Shown here piece after piece: positions 1 to 12,934 of a stretch of DNA of 48,920 nucleotides (positions are counted from its first letter, which is position 1; the number at the start of each line of letters is the position of its first letter). Below the pieces are notes generated by a model. It saw only the letters and a list, made by a program, of their open reading frames with translations. It was not told the origin of the DNA and did not search any database. Location of the stretch: NCBI GenBank assembly GCA_019236925.1, contig JAFAID010000522.1, positions 1 to 48,920 of the forward strand, given 5' to 3'. The stretch comes from Mycobacterium sp. (GTDB lineage: Bacteria > Actinomycetota > Actinomycetes > Mycobacteriales > Mycobacteriaceae). Both the position numbers and the translations under genes were made by a program.

Positions 1-993
1 GCACTTTGCGGCCGCGGAGATGAATCCGAGATTCGGCTCGCCGCGTTCGGCGCGGGCGGCGGCGCTGTACACCATCAGCCGGGCCGCTTCGACTTTCATC
101 GCCATGTCGGCAAGTTCGAACTGCACACCCTGAAACTCAGAGATCGATTTGCCGAACTGCTTGCGGTCCTTGGTGTAGGCGACGGCAGCATCCACCGCGC
201 CCTGCGCGATGCCCACGGCCTGCGCACCGACAGTGGGGCGGGTGTGGTCGAGGGTCTGCAGTGCGGTTTTGAACCCGGTGCCTGGTTCGCCGATGATCCG
301 ATCGCCCGGAATGCGGCAGTTCTCGAAGTACAACTCGGTGGTCGGTGAGCCATTTATGCCCAACTTCTTTTCCTTTGGGCCGATGCTGAACCCCTCATCG
401 TCCAGGTGCACCATGAACGCCGAGATGCCGTTGGCGCCCTTGTCCGGATCGGTCACCGCCATCACCGTGTACCAGGTCGACTTGCCACCGTTGGTGATCC
501 AGCACTTGGTGCCGTTGAGGATCCAGTCGTCGCCGTCGGCTTTGGCCCGGGTCCGCATCGACGCCGCGTCGCTGCCGGCTTCGCGCTCACTCAACGCATA
601 AGACGCCATCGCCCCGTCGGAAGCGAGCGTCGGCAACACCTGCTTTTTCAGATCCTCCGAACCCTGCAGGATCAGGCCCATCGTGCCCAGCTTGTTCACC
701 GCGGGAATCAACGAGGCAGAGGCGTCGACTCGAGCCACTTCCTCGATCACGATGCAGGCCGCCACTGAGTCCGCGCCCTGACCCCCGTACGCCTCGGGAA
801 TGTGGACGGCGTTGAAGCCCGACGCGTTCAGCGCCGCCAGCGCCTCCTCGGGGAACCGAGACTTTTCGTCCACCTCGGCGGCATACGGGGCGATCTCCTT
901 TTCCGCCAGCGCACGAATCGCCGCCCGCAACTCGTCGTGCTCCTCAGGCAGCTTGAACAGATCGAATGACGGATCTCCGCCCCAACCAGCCAT
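1..993 (-). CDS. fadE25: Acyl-CoA dehydrogenase FadE25 (3' end outside window)
   Basis: Flavin-dependent acyl-CoA dehydrogenase, which introduces the alpha-beta double bond in acyl-CoA during fatty-acid beta-oxidation. The frame is open from an ATG at 993 to the window edge, giving 331 residues of a protein usually about 389 long, so the C-terminal 55-60 residues are missing. Visible family features are an N-terminal helical domain, the mid-domain stretch LSEREAGSDAAS followed by NGTKCWITNGG (FAD and substrate contact region), and KEKKLGINGSPT. The start MAGWGGDPSFDLF follows a GGAGG-like sequence on the minus strand. It is the last gene of a purK-purE-fadE25 series, 15 bp after the purE stop, so co-transcription is likely. 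The same order occurs at M. tuberculosis Rv3274c-Rv3276c. Confidence 0.95.
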   Translation of the reverse strand, partial: MAGWGGDPSFDLFKLPEEHDELRAAIRALAEKEIAPYAAEVDEKSRFPEEALAALNASGFNAVHIPEAYGGQGADSVAACIVIEEVARVDASASLIPAVNKLGTMGLILQGSEDLKKQVLPTLASDGAMASYALSEREAGSDAASMRTRAKADGDDWILNGTKCWITNGGKSTWYTVMAVTDPDKGANGISAFMVHLDDEGFSIGPKEKKLGINGSPTTELYFENCRIPGDRIIGEPGTGFKTALQTLDHTRPTVGAQAVGIAQGAVDAAVAYTKDRKQFGKSISEFQGVQFELADMAMKVEAARLMVYSAAARAERGEPNLGFISAAAKC

Positions 994-1008
994 CTCGGCC
1001 TCCTTTTG

Positions 1009-1524
1009 CTACTCGCCGGTAACTTTACCGTGACGTTCCTTGAGAGCCGCATCCTTGGCCAGCACCGACTCGGCAAGCCGATCCTGGAATGCGACGATTC
1101 GGCCCCGCAGCACCGGATCCGAAATCGCCAAAATGCGGACCGCCAACAGGCCCGCGTTGCGCGCCCCCCCGATCGACACCGTGGCCACCGGCACCCCGGC
1201 CGGCATCTGCGCGATGGACAGCAGCGAGTCCAGCCCGTCGAGCCGCGCCAGCGGCACCGGAACGCCGATCACCGGCAGCGGCGTTGCCGAGGCCACCATG
1301 CCCGGCAGATGGGCCGCGCCGCCGGCGCCGGCGATGATCACCTCGATCCCGCGGTCGGCGGCGCCTCGCGCGTAATCGAGCATCCGCCCGGGAGTGCGGT
1401 GCGCCGACACCACGCCGACCTCGTAGGGAACGTCGAACTCGGCCAGTGCGTCGGCGGCGTCGGCCATCGCGGACCAGTCGCTGTCGCTGCCCATGATCAC
1501 CCCGACGCGGGGCTGCTTACTCAT
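1009..1524 (-). CDS. purE: N5-carboxyaminoimidazole ribonucleotide mutase PurE
   Basis: Cytoplasmic de novo purine synthesis enzyme that moves the carboxyl group of N5-CAIR to C4, giving CAIR. The protein has 171 residues, close to the family norm. Class I PurE motifs are present: [10 protein letters not shown] at the N-terminus (phosphate loop), [15 protein letters not shown] (active-site His), and [10 protein letters not shown]. The chosen ATG at 1524 begins MSKQPRV. The frame stays open further upstream, but that extra stretch is the out-of-frame shadow of purK and has no PurE character. It overlaps the purK 3' end by 8 bp, so the two are translationally coupled and encode consecutive steps. 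Confidence 0.97.
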   Translation of the reverse strand: MSKQPRVGVIMGSDSDWSAMADAADALAEFDVPYEVGVVSAHRTPGRMLDYARGAADRGIEVIIAGAGGAAHLPGMVASATPLPVIGVPVPLARLDGLDSLLSIAQMPAGVPVATVSIGGARNAGLLAVRILAISDPVLRGRIVAFQDRLAESVLAKDAALKERHGKVTGE

Positions 1525-2737
1525 GTGGGTCCCATCCGTCCGTCCACTGGCCGTGTGACAACCAGTGTGCCGCCAGCTCGGCGCGGTCGCGCAGATTCGC
1601 CAGCTCGTCGACATGGTCGCCGAGAAAGTTGACGTGGCCGATCTTGCGGCCCGGTCGTTCGCCCTTGCCGTAGAGGTGAACTCGGGCATCGGGCATCCGC
1701 GCGAACAGGTGATGCAATCGCTCGTCGACCGTGATCGTGGGCGTTTGCAGCGCGCCCAACACGTTGGCCATCACCGTCACCGGCACCGTGGCGTCGGTAT
1801 CACCGAGCGGGTAGTCCAGCACCGCGCGCAGATGCTGCTCGAACTGGCTGGTCCGCGCCCCGTCCATGGTCCAATGCCCGGAATTATGCGGTCGCATCGC
1901 CAGTTCGTTGACCAGCAGTTGCCCATCGACCGTCTCGAACAACTCGACGGCCAGCACGCCGACGACGCCGAGTTCGGCCGCCAATCGCAGCGCCAGCTGT
2001 TGGGCCGCGGCGCCTAGGTCGTCGGGCAGCGCCGGGGCCGGCGCGATCACCAGCACACAGATGCCGTCGCGCTGCACCGTCTCCACTACCGGCCAGGCCG
2101 CGCCCTGCCCGAACGGCGACCGCGCTACCAATGCGGAGAGTTCGCGGCGAATCGCGACGCGCTCCTCGACCAACACCGCCACGCGCGCGTCCAGATACTG
2201 ACGCGCGATCTCGCGGGCCTGGGCCAGGTCGGCCGCCATCCGCACCCCGCGACCGTCGTAGCCACCGCGGACCGCCTTGACCACCATCGGGCCGCCGATA
2301 TGGGCGGCAAAGGCGGCAATGCTGTCCAGGTCGTGCAGCCCCTTTACCGCGGCGTAGCGCGGCACCGGGGCCCCCAGCGCCTCCAGGCGTCGCCGCATGA
2401 CGAGTTTGTCCTGCGCGTGAATTAAAGCCTCCGGCGGCGGCGCCACGTTGACGCCCTCGGCGACCAGCTTCTCGAGCAGATTGGTCGGGACGTGCTCATG
2501 GTCGAAGGTCAGCGCGTCGGCACCGGCGGCGACGCGACGCAGATCGTCGAGGTTCGTGTGCGAGCCGATCACCACGTCCGGGCTGACCTGAGCTGCCGGA
2601 TCGTCGGCGTCGGCGGCCAGCACCCGCAGGCTCTGGCCCAGGGCGATCGCGGCCTGGTGGGTCATCCGGGCGAGTTGGCCCCCGCCGACCATCGCGACGA
2701 GCGGCGCAGCGGTGGGAGTACTCGTCACGGCAATCAT
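1517..2737 (-). CDS. purK: N5-carboxyaminoimidazole ribonucleotide synthase PurK
   Basis: ATP-grasp enzyme converting AIR, bicarbonate and ATP to N5-CAIR, the step before PurE. With the ATG at 2737 the protein has 406 residues. It shows the N-terminal nucleotide-binding segment [12 protein letters not shown], the DHEHVP motif, the ATP-grasp glycine-rich stretch [12 protein letters not shown], and the C-terminal [16 protein letters not shown] signature. A GTG at 2782 in the same frame would add 15 residues. The ATG is preferred because it lies nearer the conserved N-terminus. It is the first gene of the purK-purE-fadE25 unit and diverges from the GtrA-like gene across about 86 bp. Confidence 0.96.
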   Translation of the reverse strand: MIAVTSTPTAAPLVAMVGGGQLARMTHQAAIALGQSLRVLAADADDPAAQVSPDVVIGSHTNLDDLRRVAAGADALTFDHEHVPTNLLEKLVAEGVNVAPPPEALIHAQDKLVMRRRLEALGAPVPRYAAVKGLHDLDSIAAFAAHIGGPMVVKAVRGGYDGRGVRMAADLAQAREIARQYLDARVAVLVEERVAIRRELSALVARSPFGQGAAWPVVETVQRDGICVLVIAPAPALPDDLGAAAQQLALRLAAELGVVGVLAVELFETVDGQLLVNELAMRPHNSGHWTMDGARTSQFEQHLRAVLDYPLGDTDATVPVTVMANVLGALQTPTITVDERLHHLFARMPDARVHLYGKGERPGRKIGHVNFLGDHVDELANLRDRAELAAHWLSHGQWTDGWDPHE

Positions 2738-2809
2738 GGTGTCATGGCCGCTGAGCGGGGTGTTTACCGGCGGTAATACCAACGCTGGGCACGATTAACG
2801 GTTAATACG

Positions 2810-2824
2810 TACACTGCGACATTG
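2810..2824 (+). promoter_or_regulatory. Candidate -10 element, possibly leaderless start
   Basis: TACACT at 2810-2815 has the form TANNNT of a mycobacterial SigA -10 element. It ends 8 nt before the GTG start at 2824, so the transcript could begin at or next to the start codon. No Shine-Dalgarno sequence precedes this GTG, which fits leaderless translation. No convincing -35 element is seen. This is inference from spacing only. Confidence 0.35.
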
Positions 2825-3486
2825 TGTCCTTTGCCGATGCCACGATCGCGCGGTTACCGCGGCCGGTCCGTCCTTACGCCGAACGCCATCACGAACTGAT
2901 CAAGTTCGCGATCGTCGGCGCGACCACGTTCATCATCGACTCGGCGATCTTCTACACGCTCAAGCTGACGATTCTGGAGCCCAAGCCGGTGACCGCCAAG
3001 GTCATCGCGGGCATCGTCGCGGTCATTGCGTCGTACGTCTTGAACAGGGAGTGGAGCTTCCGCGACCGCGGCGGCCGGGAGCGTCACCACGAAGCACTGC
3101 TGTTCTTTGCGTTCAGCGGCGTGGGCGTGCTGTTGAGCATGGGGCCGTTGTGGCTCTCCACCTACGTCTTGGACCTGCGGGTGCCGGCGGTGTCATTGAC
3201 CGCGGAGAACATCGCCGACTTCATCTCGGCCTACATCATCGGCAACCTGCTGCAGATGGCGTTCCGCTTCTGGGCGTTCCGGCGCTGGGTGTTCCCAGAC
3301 GAATTCGGCCGCAGCCAGGACCAGGCGCTGGAATCGGCGCTTACCGCCGGTGGGTTCGCCGAGGTCCTCGAGGACAACTTCGAGGAGGGCGGCAGTGTCA
3401 CGCTGATGCGGGCCTGGCGGTCGCGCCGTAGCCGGCTGGATCAGCTCGGCGATTCCTCAGACCCCAGGGTGTCGAAAACCTCGTGA
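2824..3486 (+). CDS. GtrA-like polytopic membrane protein (Rv3277-like)
   Basis: Membrane protein of 220 residues resembling the GtrA/DPMS family, small four-helix proteins linked to moving polyprenyl-phosphate-bound sugars during cell-envelope glycosylation. Hydrophobic helices lie at about 27-47 (starting FAIVGATTFIID), 59-78, 92-115 and 128-150. Between them is the SYVLNREWSF motif typical of GtrA proteins, echoed near the end by FRFWAFRRWVF. The C-terminal 60 residues are charged and cytoplasmic. The start is a GTG. The last 46 bp overlap the 3' end of the convergent PH-domain gene. Substrate and partner are unknown; no glycosyltransferase is adjacent. Confidence 0.85.
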   Translation: MSFADATIARLPRPVRPYAERHHELIKFAIVGATTFIIDSAIFYTLKLTILEPKPVTAKVIAGIVAVIASYVLNREWSFRDRGGRERHHEALLFFAFSGVGVLLSMGPLWLSTYVLDLRVPAVSLTAENIADFISAYIIGNLLQMAFRFWAFRRWVFPDEFGRSQDQALESALTAGGFAEVLEDNFEEGGSVTLMRAWRSRRSRLDQLGDSSDPRVSKTS

Positions 3487-3959
3487 TACAGCAGCGCGTG
3501 GACATCCTCCACGCGCGGAATGTCGTAGAACTCCAACGGATCCTGTGACGCCGATTCCACGATCAGCGTGCCGGTGCGCAAGATCCGATCGATCAGCCGA
3601 TGCCGGAATTCCACGCTGTTGATCCGGGCCAGCGGGACGTCGAGCCCGCTGCGGCTCAACACCCCGTGCCGGAACATCACTCGCCGGTCGGTGATCACGA
3701 AATGAGTGGTCAGCCAGTTCAGGAACGGCCAAAGCGTTAGCCAGCCGATGGCGATCAGCCAGATCGCCCCGATCACGGCGAAGATGACTCGTTTCGCGGT
3801 TGGATCCCAGGTGGTGCTGTTGACGACGGCGGCGCCGAACGACGCCGCCGCGCTGGCGAGGATGAGCAAGACGACCGGCCAGAAGAGTCGCTTCCAGTGC
3901 GGGTGTCGGTGCAAGACCACCTGTTCGTCGGCGGCCAGCACTTTGTCGGGGTAGCCCAC
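3441..3959 (-). CDS. Membrane protein with bacterial PH domain (Rv3278c-like)
   Basis: Protein of 172 residues with two hydrophobic helices at about 24-46 (RLFWPVVLLILASAAASFG) and 57-83. A bPH2-type domain (YdbS/PF03703 family) follows at about 87-165, recognisable by HFVITDRRVMFRHGVLSR and the RINSVEF and RTGTLIVES strands. Such proteins are membrane-anchored and of mostly unknown function. It lies 9 bp downstream of birA on the same strand, so it is probably co-transcribed with it. Its 3' end runs 46 bp into the convergent GtrA-like gene. Confidence 0.88.
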   Translation of the reverse strand: MGYPDKVLAADEQVVLHRHPHWKRLFWPVVLLILASAAASFGAAVVNSTTWDPTAKRVIFAVIGAIWLIAIGWLTLWPFLNWLTTHFVITDRRVMFRHGVLSRSGLDVPLARINSVEFRHRLIDRILRTGTLIVESASQDPLEFYDIPRVEDVHALLYHEVFDTLGSEESPS

Positions 3960-3968
3960 GCTGGCACC

Positions 3969-6750
<2,782 letters not shown>

Positions 6751-6772
6751 AGCCGGAATCGAGCAGTGGCGC

Positions 6773-7414
6773 ATGACTCGCGTCGTGCTCGGGTCTGCCT
6801 CACCCGGCCGACTCAAGGTGCTGCGGCAAGCCGGCATCGATCCGCTGGTCGTGGTCTCCGGCGTCGACGAGGACGCGGTCACCGCCGCGTTGGGACCGAA
6901 CACCTCCCCCGGTGATGTCGTCCGCATCCTGGCTCAGGCCAAGGCCGACCAGGTTGCGGCCATGCTGGACGACGCGATCACCGCGGATTGTGTTGTCATT
7001 GGCTGTGATTCGATGATCTACATCGACGGCCGACTGGTCGGCAAGCCCGCATCGGCCGATGCGGCCCGAAGCCAGTGGCAGTTGATGGGCGGCCGGTCCG
7101 GCCAGCTGTACACCGGGCACTGCCTACTGCGCCTGATTGGCGGCACCGCCATTCACCGCGCGTCCGAATCATCGGCTACCACAGTGCATTTCGCTAAACC
7201 AGCTGCAGCAGACCTGGAAGCGTATATCGGCAGCGGCGAACCGTTAGCCGTCGCCGGAGGATTTACGCTCGACGGGCTGGGCGGCTGGTTCGTCGACCGG
7301 ATCGAAGGTGACCCGTCCAACGTGATCGGGCTGAGCCTGCCGCTGACCGCCAGCCTGTTGCAACGGGTCGGCCTGTCCGTCGCCGAGCTATGGGCGTATG
7401 CCGCTGACGGGTAG
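6773..7414 (+). CDS. maf: Maf family nucleoside-triphosphate pyrophosphatase
   Basis: Maf/Ham1-fold protein of 213 residues. The family hydrolyses non-canonical or modified nucleoside triphosphates (dTTP, UTP or m7GTP, depending on subgroup) to monophosphates. Motifs are the N-terminal [16 protein letters not shown], the central [15 protein letters not shown], and the C-terminal [29 protein letters not shown]. The ATG at 6773 gives the canonical start [10 protein letters not shown]; the longer open frame upstream is the shadow of accE5. It lies in the accD5-accE5-maf-sseA series with short gaps, as in M. tuberculosis (Rv3282). Confidence 0.94.
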   Translation: MTRVVLGSASPGRLKVLRQAGIDPLVVVSGVDEDAVTAALGPNTSPGDVVRILAQAKADQVAAMLDDAITADCVVIGCDSMIYIDGRLVGKPASADAARSQWQLMGGRSGQLYTGHCLLRLIGGTAIHRASESSATTVHFAKPAAADLEAYIGSGEPLAVAGGFTLDGLGGWFVDRIEGDPSNVIGLSLPLTASLLQRVGLSVAELWAYAADG

Positions 7415-7423
7415 GCTCGTTGT

Positions 7424-8314
7424 GTGCCATTACCAGAAGATCCCAGCCCGACGCTAAGCGCCTATGCTCACCCGGAACGTCTGGTGACTGCCGACTGGCT
7501 GGCCGGCAACCTGGGTCAGCCAGGCCTCGCGATCGTCGAATCCGACGAGGATGTCCTGCTTTACGACGTCGGTCATATCCCCGGAGCGGTCAAGGTCGAC
7601 TGGCATACCGACCTCAACGACCCCAGGGTGCGCGACTACATCAACGGTGAGCAGTTCGCCGAATTGATGGACCGCAAAGGCATTTCCCGAGACGACACGG
7701 TGGTGATCTACGGGGACAAGAGCAACTGGTGGGCCGCGTACGCGCTGTGGGTCTTCACGCTGTTCGGCCACCCGGACGTGCGGCTGCTCAACGGCGGGCG
7801 CGACCTGTGGCTCAGCGAGGGGCGCGACACCACTTTGGATGTGCCATCCAAGACGTCGAGCGGCTATCCCGTTGTGCAGCGCAATGATGCACCGATCCGC
7901 GCCTTCAAGGACGACGTGCTGGCCACCCTGGGCTCTGAGCCCCTGATCGATGTGCGATCGCCCGAGGAGTACACCGGCAAGCGCACGCACATGCCCGACT
8001 ACCCCGAAGAAGGCGCGCTGCGCGCCGGGCATATCCCGACGGCGCGGTCGATCCCATGGGGAAAGGCGGCCGACGACAGCGGGCGGTTCCGCAGCCGTGA
8101 CGAGCTGCACCAGCTCTACGGGTTCGTCGGGCCGGACGACAAAACCGTCGTTTACTGCCGCATCGGCGAGCGGTCCAGCCACACCTGGTTTGTGCTGACA
8201 CATCTGCTCGGCATCCCGGGCGTGCGCAACTACGACGGCTCGTGGACCGAGTGGGGCAACACCGTCCGGGTACCGATCGTGGCCGGCGAGAGCCCGGGGG
8301 CCGTACCCGTCTGA
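7424..8314 (+). CDS. sseA: Thiosulfate/3-mercaptopyruvate sulfurtransferase SseA
   Basis: Tandem rhodanese of 296 residues that transfers sulfane sulfur from thiosulfate or 3-mercaptopyruvate. The N-terminal rhodanese domain (about 20-135) has Asp97 in the active-site loop (VIYGDKSN) instead of Cys and so is inactive. The C-terminal domain (about 160-285) has the catalytic loop YCRIGERSS with Cys245. The GTG at 7424 directly follows maf (9 bp). The stop TGA overlaps the start of the SufE gene by 1 bp. The pairing suggests that SseA feeds sulfur transfer involving the SufE-like protein. Confidence 0.94.
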   Translation: MPLPEDPSPTLSAYAHPERLVTADWLAGNLGQPGLAIVESDEDVLLYDVGHIPGAVKVDWHTDLNDPRVRDYINGEQFAELMDRKGISRDDTVVIYGDKSNWWAAYALWVFTLFGHPDVRLLNGGRDLWLSEGRDTTLDVPSKTSSGYPVVQRNDAPIRAFKDDVLATLGSEPLIDVRSPEEYTGKRTHMPDYPEEGALRAGHIPTARSIPWGKAADDSGRFRSRDELHQLYGFVGPDDKTVVYCRIGERSSHTWFVLTHLLGIPGVRNYDGSWTEWGNTVRVPIVAGESPGAVPV

Positions 8315-8733
8315 TGAGCATGCCCGCGCCGCTGGCCGAGGTGGTGTCCGACTTCGCCGAAGTTCAAGGTCAGGACAAGCTCAAGCTGCTGCTGGAATTC
8401 GCCGATGAGCTTCCAGCCCTGCCGTCTTTTCTGGAAGAGGCGGCGATGGAGCCGGTGCCCGAATGCCAGTCGCCGGTGTTTCTGCACGTCGACGCCAGCG
8501 ACAAAAACCGGGTGCGGCTGCACTTCAGCGCTCCGCCCGAAGCACCCACCACTCGTGGTTTCGCGTCGTTACTGGCTACCGGCCTCGACGAGCAGCCCGC
8601 CGCCGACATCCTGGCTGTGCCGGAGGATTTCTACACCGAGCTGGGCCTGGCCGCTTTGATCAGCCCGCTGCGGCTGCGTGGCATGTCGGCGATGCTGGCA
8701 CGCATCAAGCGGCGGCTGCGCGAGCCCGGCTGA
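8314..8733 (+). CDS. SufE-like sulfur acceptor protein (Rv3284-like)
   Basis: SufE/YgdK-fold protein of 139 residues. SufE proteins accept persulfide sulfur from a cysteine desulfurase or related donor on one Cys and pass it on for Fe-S assembly. The sequence shows the family layout: an N-terminal helix around [17 protein letters not shown], the PxxP segment with [10 protein letters not shown] (Cys50 or so is the expected acceptor), then [15 protein letters not shown] and [19 protein letters not shown]. The start ATG shares its A with the sseA stop (TGATG). Confidence 0.9.
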   Translation: MSMPAPLAEVVSDFAEVQGQDKLKLLLEFADELPALPSFLEEAAMEPVPECQSPVFLHVDASDKNRVRLHFSAPPEAPTTRGFASLLATGLDEQPAADILAVPEDFYTELGLAALISPLRLRGMSAMLARIKRRLREPG

Positions 8734-8792
8734 AGTGGGCACCGGGTCATATCGCTCACGGCGCGGCGCTTAAACTTCCCCCACACGACTTG

Positions 8793-8807
8793 TAAGAATT
8801 TCTCTTA
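8793..8807. promoter_or_regulatory. Inverted repeat upstream of accA3
   Basis: TAAGA-ATTTC-TCTTA is a perfect 5-bp-arm inverted repeat in an AT-rich stretch 38 bp before the accA3 start, within an otherwise GC-rich 111-bp gap after sufE. A promoter or operator for accA3 is plausible here. Regulators of acyl-CoA carboxylase genes are known in actinobacteria, but I cannot assign this site to one. Confidence 0.3.
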
Positions 8808-8808
8808 G

Positions 8809-10641
<1,833 letters not shown>

Positions 10642-10651
10642 GCACCGGCGC

Positions 10652-10987
10652 TTGGAACCTGTCGAGATCAACGCCGGGCGGTGGTATCTGCGCGCACTGC
10701 GTGCCGACAGCCGCATAGACGACCGTCCTGCGTTGGCCGACCTGGGAGTAACCGACCCGAATCATGTCGCGCGTTGTGGCGCCCAATGGTCATCGGATTC
10801 CGGCTACTCGTGGGCGGTGTGCGAGGTCACCACGGGTGAGCTGCTGGCAGAGGTGACGCTCGACCCGCAGACCGGTGCGATCGCAACCCGAGTGCGCGCC
10901 GGCCAGTCGCAGGCTGCAACTGCGGCCGCCGAGTCCGTACGGCGATTCGCCGCTGCGGTTGCTGCGCCAACACGCGATATGGGATAG
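10652..10987 (+). CDS. Short GNAT-like conserved protein
   Basis: Small protein of 111 residues beginning only 10 bp after accA3 with a TTG start and no clear ribosome site. The segment around YSWAVCEVTTGELLAEVTLD resembles the central strands of RimJ-type GNAT acetyltransferases (a -G-E-V-x-L-D pattern). The acetyl-CoA binding Q/RxxGxG/A loop is not visible, and the protein is shorter than a full GNAT domain. It may be a reduced or remnant acetyltransferase. Proximity suggests co-transcription with accA3. The function is unknown. Confidence 0.6.
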   Translation: MEPVEINAGRWYLRALRADSRIDDRPALADLGVTDPNHVARCGAQWSSDSGYSWAVCEVTTGELLAEVTLDPQTGAIATRVRAGQSQAATAAAESVRRFAAAVAAPTRDMG

Positions 10988-11003
10988 CGCGGTTTGACCA
11001 GGG

Positions 11004-11068
11004 CTTCTTCGAAACACCCGCCGTTTCGCGTTGTCGGCCCGCTACGGCCGGAGTACCGTTCGAAGAAG
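11004..11068. repeat. 10-bp perfect inverted repeat with internal stem
   Basis: CTTCTTCGAA at 11004-11013 is exactly complementary to TTCGAAGAAG at 11059-11068, with 45 bp between. A second small stem (CGGCC...GGCCG) lies inside the loop. The element fills most of the gap between the GNAT-like gene and the STAS gene. It could fold as a terminator-like or leader RNA structure, or act as paired operator half-sites. No poly-U tract follows. Confidence 0.45.
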
Positions 11069-11203
11069 GTTGAGTTCACAGCCGCCCGGAACAACGTTAA
11101 TTGACGTAGGGGGAGGCTGGTACTCCCGGCTTTCTCCCCGCGCGCGGGGGCCAACCGCTTGACGTGATCCACAGATTGCTTGACGACTGATGGAGTCACC
11201 CTG

Positions 11204-11659
11204 ATGTTTGCCATGAGACATTCCGATTCTGCTTCACCGACTCTCCGTACTGATGCCCCGATCCCGGCAGAGCCGTGGGAAAACCACAGTGCCCGCTTCA
11301 CCGCTGAGTGGGGCCCGTCGGGTGTTGTCATCACGGCGCACGGTGAGCTCGACGCATCCAACGCCGTTCAGCTCGCCGATTACGTTACCCGCTACGCCGC
11401 CCATACCAAGTCGGTGATCGTGAACCTACACGACGTGGAATTCTTTGGGACTGCGGGCTTTTCGGCATTGCACACGATCAACGTCCGGTGCGCGGGCGCG
11501 GATGTGCGCTGGGCTGTGGTGCCCAGCAAGGCGGTTTCCCGGCTGCTGCGCATTTGCGACCCCGACAACGCGCTGCCGCTGGCCGAGTCGATGTCAGACA
11601 GCCTCGAGGAAAGCGAACAGCCGCGCCGGCTATTCCAGCTGGTCCCGCAGCCGCGCTAG
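11204..11659 (+). CDS. STAS-domain anti-anti-sigma-like protein beside sigF
   Basis: Protein of 151 residues with one STAS domain at about 38-140, the fold of anti-sigma-factor antagonists (SpoIIAA, RsbV, RsfA/RsfB). VVITAHGELDASNA and VNLHDVEFFGTAGFSALH are diagnostic. Thr83 aligns with the serine phosphorylated in SpoIIAA (DSS becomes GTA), while the preceding Asp is replaced by Gly82. The ATG at 11204 follows GGAG with 8-nt spacing. A TTG at 11180 would add 8 residues but has no ribosome site. The gene converges on sigF with a 30-bp 3' overlap. The likely role is partner-switching with the SigF anti-sigma factor, though its partner could be another RsbW-like kinase. Confidence 0.85.
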   Translation: MFAMRHSDSASPTLRTDAPIPAEPWENHSARFTAEWGPSGVVITAHGELDASNAVQLADYVTRYAAHTKSVIVNLHDVEFFGTAGFSALHTINVRCAGADVRWAVVPSKAVSRLLRICDPDNALPLAESMSDSLEESEQPRRLFQLVPQPR

Positions 11660-12418
11660 CGACTTAGCGAGCAACCGCGAGACGTGCATCTGCGAAATGC
11701 CGACCCGCTCGGCGATCTGCGTCTGGGTCATCGACTCAAAGAACCTGAGTACCAACACGGTTCGCTCACGCTCGGGCAGTCCGTCGAGTAGCGGTCGTAG
11801 CGCCTCGCGGTTCTCGATCCGCTCCAGACCGGCATCCACATCGCCCAGCGTGTCGGCGATGGCTCGGGCGTCGTCATCGGCGCTGCTGCCCCCGCTGTCG
11901 ATGGACAGGGTGTTGTAAGAGCTACCGGCCACCAAGCCCTCGATGACCTCGGTGCGGTCCATGTCGAGTTCGTCGGCCAGTTCAGAGGCAGTCGGTGCTC
12001 GGCCCAGCCGTTGGGAAAGGTCAGCGGTCGCCGTGCCGAGCCGCAGGTGCAGTTCTTTCAGGCGCCGCGGAACCTTGACCGACCAGCTGTTGTCCCGGAA
12101 ATGCCTGCGGACCTCCCCCATGATGGTGGGCACCGCGAAGGAGACGAAGTCGGACCCGGCGTCGACATCGAAGCGCGCAACAGCGTTGACTAGTCCGACG
12201 CGTGCCACCTGGACCAAGTCGTCACGGGGTTCCCCGCGACCCTCGAACCGGCGGGCGATGTGATCGGCCAATGGCAGGCAGCGCTCCACGATCTTGTCGC
12301 GATGGCGCTGAAACTCCGACGAGTCGGCATCGAGACTGACCAACTCGCGGAACATGTCCGGAACGTCAGCGTATTCGTTGGGACGAGATGCAGAACCGCC
12401 GACAGCTCGCGCTGTCAC
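11630..12418 (-). CDS. sigF: RNA polymerase sigma factor SigF
   Basis: Stress and stationary-phase sigma factor of the SigB/SigF family, 262 residues. Region 2 contains LADHIARRFEGRGEPRDDLVQVARVGLVNAV and SFAVPTIMGEVRRHFRD. Region 3 follows VPRRLKELHLRLG, and region 4 includes LPERERTVLVLRFF and the helix-turn-helix MTQTQIAERVGISQMHVSRLLAK. The GTG at 12418 overlaps the stop of the anti-sigma gene by 4 bp, so the two are translationally coupled. SigF is held inactive by UsfX/RsbW. A SigF-type promoter at 13130-13157 on the same strand suggests autoregulation, as known in M. tuberculosis. Confidence 0.97.
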   Translation of the reverse strand: MTARAVGGSASRPNEYADVPDMFRELVSLDADSSEFQRHRDKIVERCLPLADHIARRFEGRGEPRDDLVQVARVGLVNAVARFDVDAGSDFVSFAVPTIMGEVRRHFRDNSWSVKVPRRLKELHLRLGTATADLSQRLGRAPTASELADELDMDRTEVIEGLVAGSSYNTLSIDSGGSSADDDARAIADTLGDVDAGLERIENREALRPLLDGLPERERTVLVLRFFESMTQTQIAERVGISQMHVSRLLAKSLARLRDQLE

Positions 12419-12852
12419 CTGTGGGAGCCCGCCCGTCGGGTCGTGAGCGTGACGCCGAAGACGCCTTGTCCGTGATCGGGTTCGCGCCCGTCATGGAAGG
12501 TCTGAACGTCGTCGGCCAGCGATGTCAGCACGTGCCAGCTGAAGCTGCCCGGCGTCACCACGTCGTAGTTGTCGCATGTCGCTGAGGCCTCGACCACCAA
12601 TTCGTCGTCTCGCGGATCGACGACAATCGCCAACGTGGCGTCGGGGGTCGCCGAGCGAATCAGTCGGGTGCACACCTCATCGACCGCCAGTCGTAGGTCG
12701 GCAACCGCGTCGAAATCGAGATCCTCGAAGGTGCCGACCGCCCCGACCAACGTTCGTAATACCGCCAGATTCTCCAGCCGTGCGGCAACGCGCAGTTCGA
12801 TCGCGCGGTCGCCGCGTTGCTGATGCTTTGCTGGCTTTTCAGCAGCGGTCAT
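12415..12852 (-). CDS. usfX: Anti-sigma-F factor RsbW (UsfX)
   Basis: SigF anti-sigma factor of 145 residues with a GHKL/HATPase-like fold. It binds SigF and is released by STAS antagonists. The conserved block FEDLDFDAVADLRLAVDEVCTRLI covers the N-box helix. The usual catalytic Asn is absent, as in M. tuberculosis UsfX. The C-terminal SFSWHVLTSLADDVQTFHDG is typical of the mycobacterial proteins. The ATG at 12852 follows GGGAGG on the minus strand. The open frame continues 28 codons upstream but without family similarity. It is co-transcribed and coupled with sigF. Confidence 0.94.
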   Translation of the reverse strand: MTAAEKPAKHQQRGDRAIELRVAARLENLAVLRTLVGAVGTFEDLDFDAVADLRLAVDEVCTRLIRSATPDATLAIVVDPRDDELVVEASATCDNYDVVTPGSFSWHVLTSLADDVQTFHDGREPDHGQGVFGVTLTTRRAGSHR

Positions 12853-12899
12853 GGGGCCTCCCGGCAGTATTTGCCTGACATTACCCTGGCGCTCAAGCC

Positions 12900-12925
12900 G
12901 GTTAGTCATGATCGCCGCCGGGTAT
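12900..12925 (+). promoter_or_regulatory. Candidate SigF promoter for small membrane gene
   Basis: GGTTA at 12900-12904, 15-bp spacer, then GGGTAT at 12920-12925. This matches the mycobacterial SigF consensus (GGTTT-N15-17-GGGTAT) except for one -35 base. Transcription would begin about 7-10 nt after the -10, at or just before the ATG at 12935, giving a leaderless mRNA. Confidence 0.55.
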
Positions 12926-12934
12926 TCCGAGCCC

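Noticed and set aside
10991..11040. GGTTT at 10991 as a SigF -35 for the STAS gene
   Set aside because: No GGGTA-like -10 at 15-17 bp spacing.
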